Assembly (NCBI GenBank): GCA_015523575.1
Contig: WAJZ01000142.1
Location: 1 to 5,890, forward strand
Length of the DNA: 5,890 nucleotides
Direction of reading: 5' to 3'
From: Candidatus Hestiella acidicharens
GTDB lineage: Archaea > Thermoproteota > Thermoprotei_A > Sulfolobales > Acidilobaceae
How positions within the stretch are numbered: position 1 is the stretch's first letter; every line of letters starts with the position of its first letter. The notes under the pieces are model-generated. The model searched no databases and was not told the DNA's origin. It saw nothing but the letters and a program-made list of their open reading frames with translations. Made by a program: the position numbers and the translations under genes. Shown one piece after another: positions 5,575 to 5,890 of the stretch.

Positions 5575-5702
5575 AGCCCCTCGAGAATGTCAAAAGGGGA
5601 GCTCCCCGTTTCTAGAGCCTACGGGGGTTATGTTGCAGGTAGCTATAGTTTGCAACATGAACCCGAAGACAGAGCCGTTACTTCCTGTAGGGCTCGAGGG
5701 CT
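5575..5702 (+). ncRNA. Candidate structured RNA with nested helices and a three-way junction
   Basis: Hand folding gives a closed 128-nt design. P1: 5575-5582 with 5696-5702 (7 bp, bulge C5580). P2: GGGG-AGCT-CCCC at 5596-5607. P3: 5615-5624 with 5685-5695 (10 bp, bulge G5690, one G-U). P4: 5625-5637 with 5651-5664 (13 bp, bulge G5659), extendable by three G-U pairs into its loop. P5: GAAG 5665-5668 with CTTC 5681-5684. P3, P4 and P5 meet with no unpaired base, and P1 abuts P3. The G-U pairs in P3 and P4 exist only if the plus strand is transcribed, so that strand is preferred. I see no RNase P, SRP or tRNA signatures. It may be a stand-alone ncRNA, a tnpB-type guide RNA, or a leader for a gene right of the window. 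No promoter was identified. Confidence 0.4.
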
Positions 5703-5707
5703 GCACT

Positions 5708-5744
5708 AGGCTAGGGAGGATCCAGATCCTCAAGTCTAGGTCCT
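5708..5744 (+). repeat. Long imperfect hairpin around GAGGATC-CA-GATCCTC
   Basis: The core is a perfect inverted repeat, GAGGATC (5716-5722) and GATCCTC (5725-5731), separated by 2 nt. It realistically forms 6 bp with a CCAG tetraloop. Flanking CTAG (5711-5714 / 5736-5739) and AGG/CCT (5708-5710 / 5742-5744) can extend it across small internal loops. It begins 6 nt after the P1 helix of the structured region, so it may be a further domain of the same RNA or its 3' boundary. A pyrimidine-rich tract follows (5741-5758). Confidence 0.4.
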
Positions 5745-5787
5745 CGTCGTCCTCCTCCGGCGCGCTTTCTTGGTGCTTTACCGTTCT

Positions 5788-5835
5788 GATTATCCGCTAC
5801 TTTTGAAACTTTTGAAATAATCGTAGCAGATAACC
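5788..5835 (-). repeat. 13-bp hairpin, continuous on the minus strand with two G-U pairs
   Basis: Arms 5788-5800 and 5823-5835 are complementary. As DNA or plus-strand RNA there are two mismatches (C5795/A5828 and A5789/C5834). In minus-strand RNA both become G-U pairs and the 13-bp stem is unbroken, so a minus-strand transcript is favoured. The 22-nt loop contains two tandem copies of a 9-nt unit (ACTTTTGAA on the plus strand, 5799-5816). It lies far upstream of the DUF504 start and might be a leader element, an insertion-element end, or an independent structure. Confidence 0.4.
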
Positions 5836-5890
5836 TTCCAACCTCCCACCTTCATTAGCTGGCTTTCGGGGGGAACGGAAACTCCCCACA
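5836..5890. other. Right edge, no gene recognised
   Basis: The last 55 bases hold no open frame that can be assigned. They are rich in C/T then G runs, with GGGGGG at 5869-5874 and CCCC at 5884-5887 that could pair loosely. Any gene or promoter that this edge belongs to lies beyond the window. Confidence 0.3.

Larger units (their letters stand above)
5501..5806 (+). pseudogene. Start-less 101-codon open frame, possible 3' remnant of a tnpB-like gene
   Basis: From just after a TAA at 5498 to a TGA at 5804 one plus-strand frame stays open for 101 codons. It has no credible start: its first ATG is about halfway along, and the strand upstream to 5420 has stops in all frames. Segments such as HEIQGSEAPRECQKG, NMNPKTEPLLPVGLEGC and a Ser-rich tail give the impression of the poorly conserved C-terminal tails of archaeal IS200/IS605 TnpB proteins. 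This is my impression only: no zinc ribbon (CxxC) or RuvC motif is present. A second plus-strand frame (5560-5706) is also open, so base composition may explain part of the openness. The frame runs through strong RNA-like folding, as tnpB 3' ends do with their guide RNA. Confidence 0.2.

Noticed and set aside
5564..5582. tRNA T-arm-like GGGTTCAGAAGCCCC
   Set aside because: The loop does not fit TTCRANY followed by C, no anticodon or D arm of suitable spacing surrounds it, and no acceptor stem closes it.
5560..5709. Second plus-strand open frame (about 49 codons) over the structured RNA
   Set aside because: It has no suitable start and is simultaneous with another open frame; it is best explained by low stop frequency in this G/C-rich stretch.
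5575..5744. RNase P RNA or SRP RNA as identity of the structured region
   Set aside because: Neither the AGGAAAG-type conserved core of RNase P RNA nor the helix 8 tetraloop and asymmetric-loop motifs of SRP RNA were found on either strand. A covariance search would be decisive.
5799..5816. Two tandem copies of ACTTTTGAA as a CRISPR or satellite array
   Set aside because: There are only two 9-nt copies without spacers, and they form the loop of a larger hairpin; this is far from a CRISPR array.

Overview
The window looks like chromosome of a thermophilic archaeon, most likely a member of the Thermoproteota (crenarchaeal/TACK side). The reasons are the AGG/AGA- and ATA-rich coding style, an archaeal-type TrpRS, an MJ1316/DUF504 protein, A/T-rich archaeal TATA boxes 20-27 nt ahead of predicted starts, GGTG-type Shine-Dalgarno motifs and TTG starts. 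I cannot name the species.

Layout. Positions 1-1152 (+) hold the 3' part of a malic enzyme gene; its N-terminus lies left of the window. A 75-nt gap with an inverted repeat and a TATA-like element leads into a NikR-type nickel regulator (1228-1641, +) whose metal site is altered. It converges on tryptophanyl-tRNA synthetase (trpS, 1681-2799, -). trpS is divergent from a one-component regulator (2881-3828, +) that joins a winged helix to an NMT1/SsuA-like solute-binding domain. The 81-nt gap between them holds one near-symmetric TATA box and a perfect 7+7 bp inverted repeat, a plausible operator for autoregulation and for control of trpS. The regulator overlaps by 8 nt, tail to tail, a two-gene minus-strand operon: a small MJ1316/DUF504 RNA-end-recognition protein (5169-5420) followed after 1 nt by a protein kinase-fold protein (3821-5167) with a long N-terminal region I do not recognise.

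Positions 5421-5890 contain no gene I can call with confidence, but they are not featureless. Positions 5575-5702 fold on paper into a nested set of helices, including a three-way junction with no unpaired bases, and further hairpins follow at 5708-5744 and 5788-5835. A 101-codon stop-free frame (5501-5806, +) with no good start crosses the same region. The best explanations are an undescribed structured RNA, or the worn 3' end of an IS200/IS605-type tnpB gene with its overlapping guide RNA. I cannot decide between them from sequence alone.

The genes do not form one pathway. The window is mainly housekeeping (malate/pyruvate metabolism, tRNA charging) with two regulators. Its most unusual parts are the DUF504-kinase pair and the structured region at the right end.
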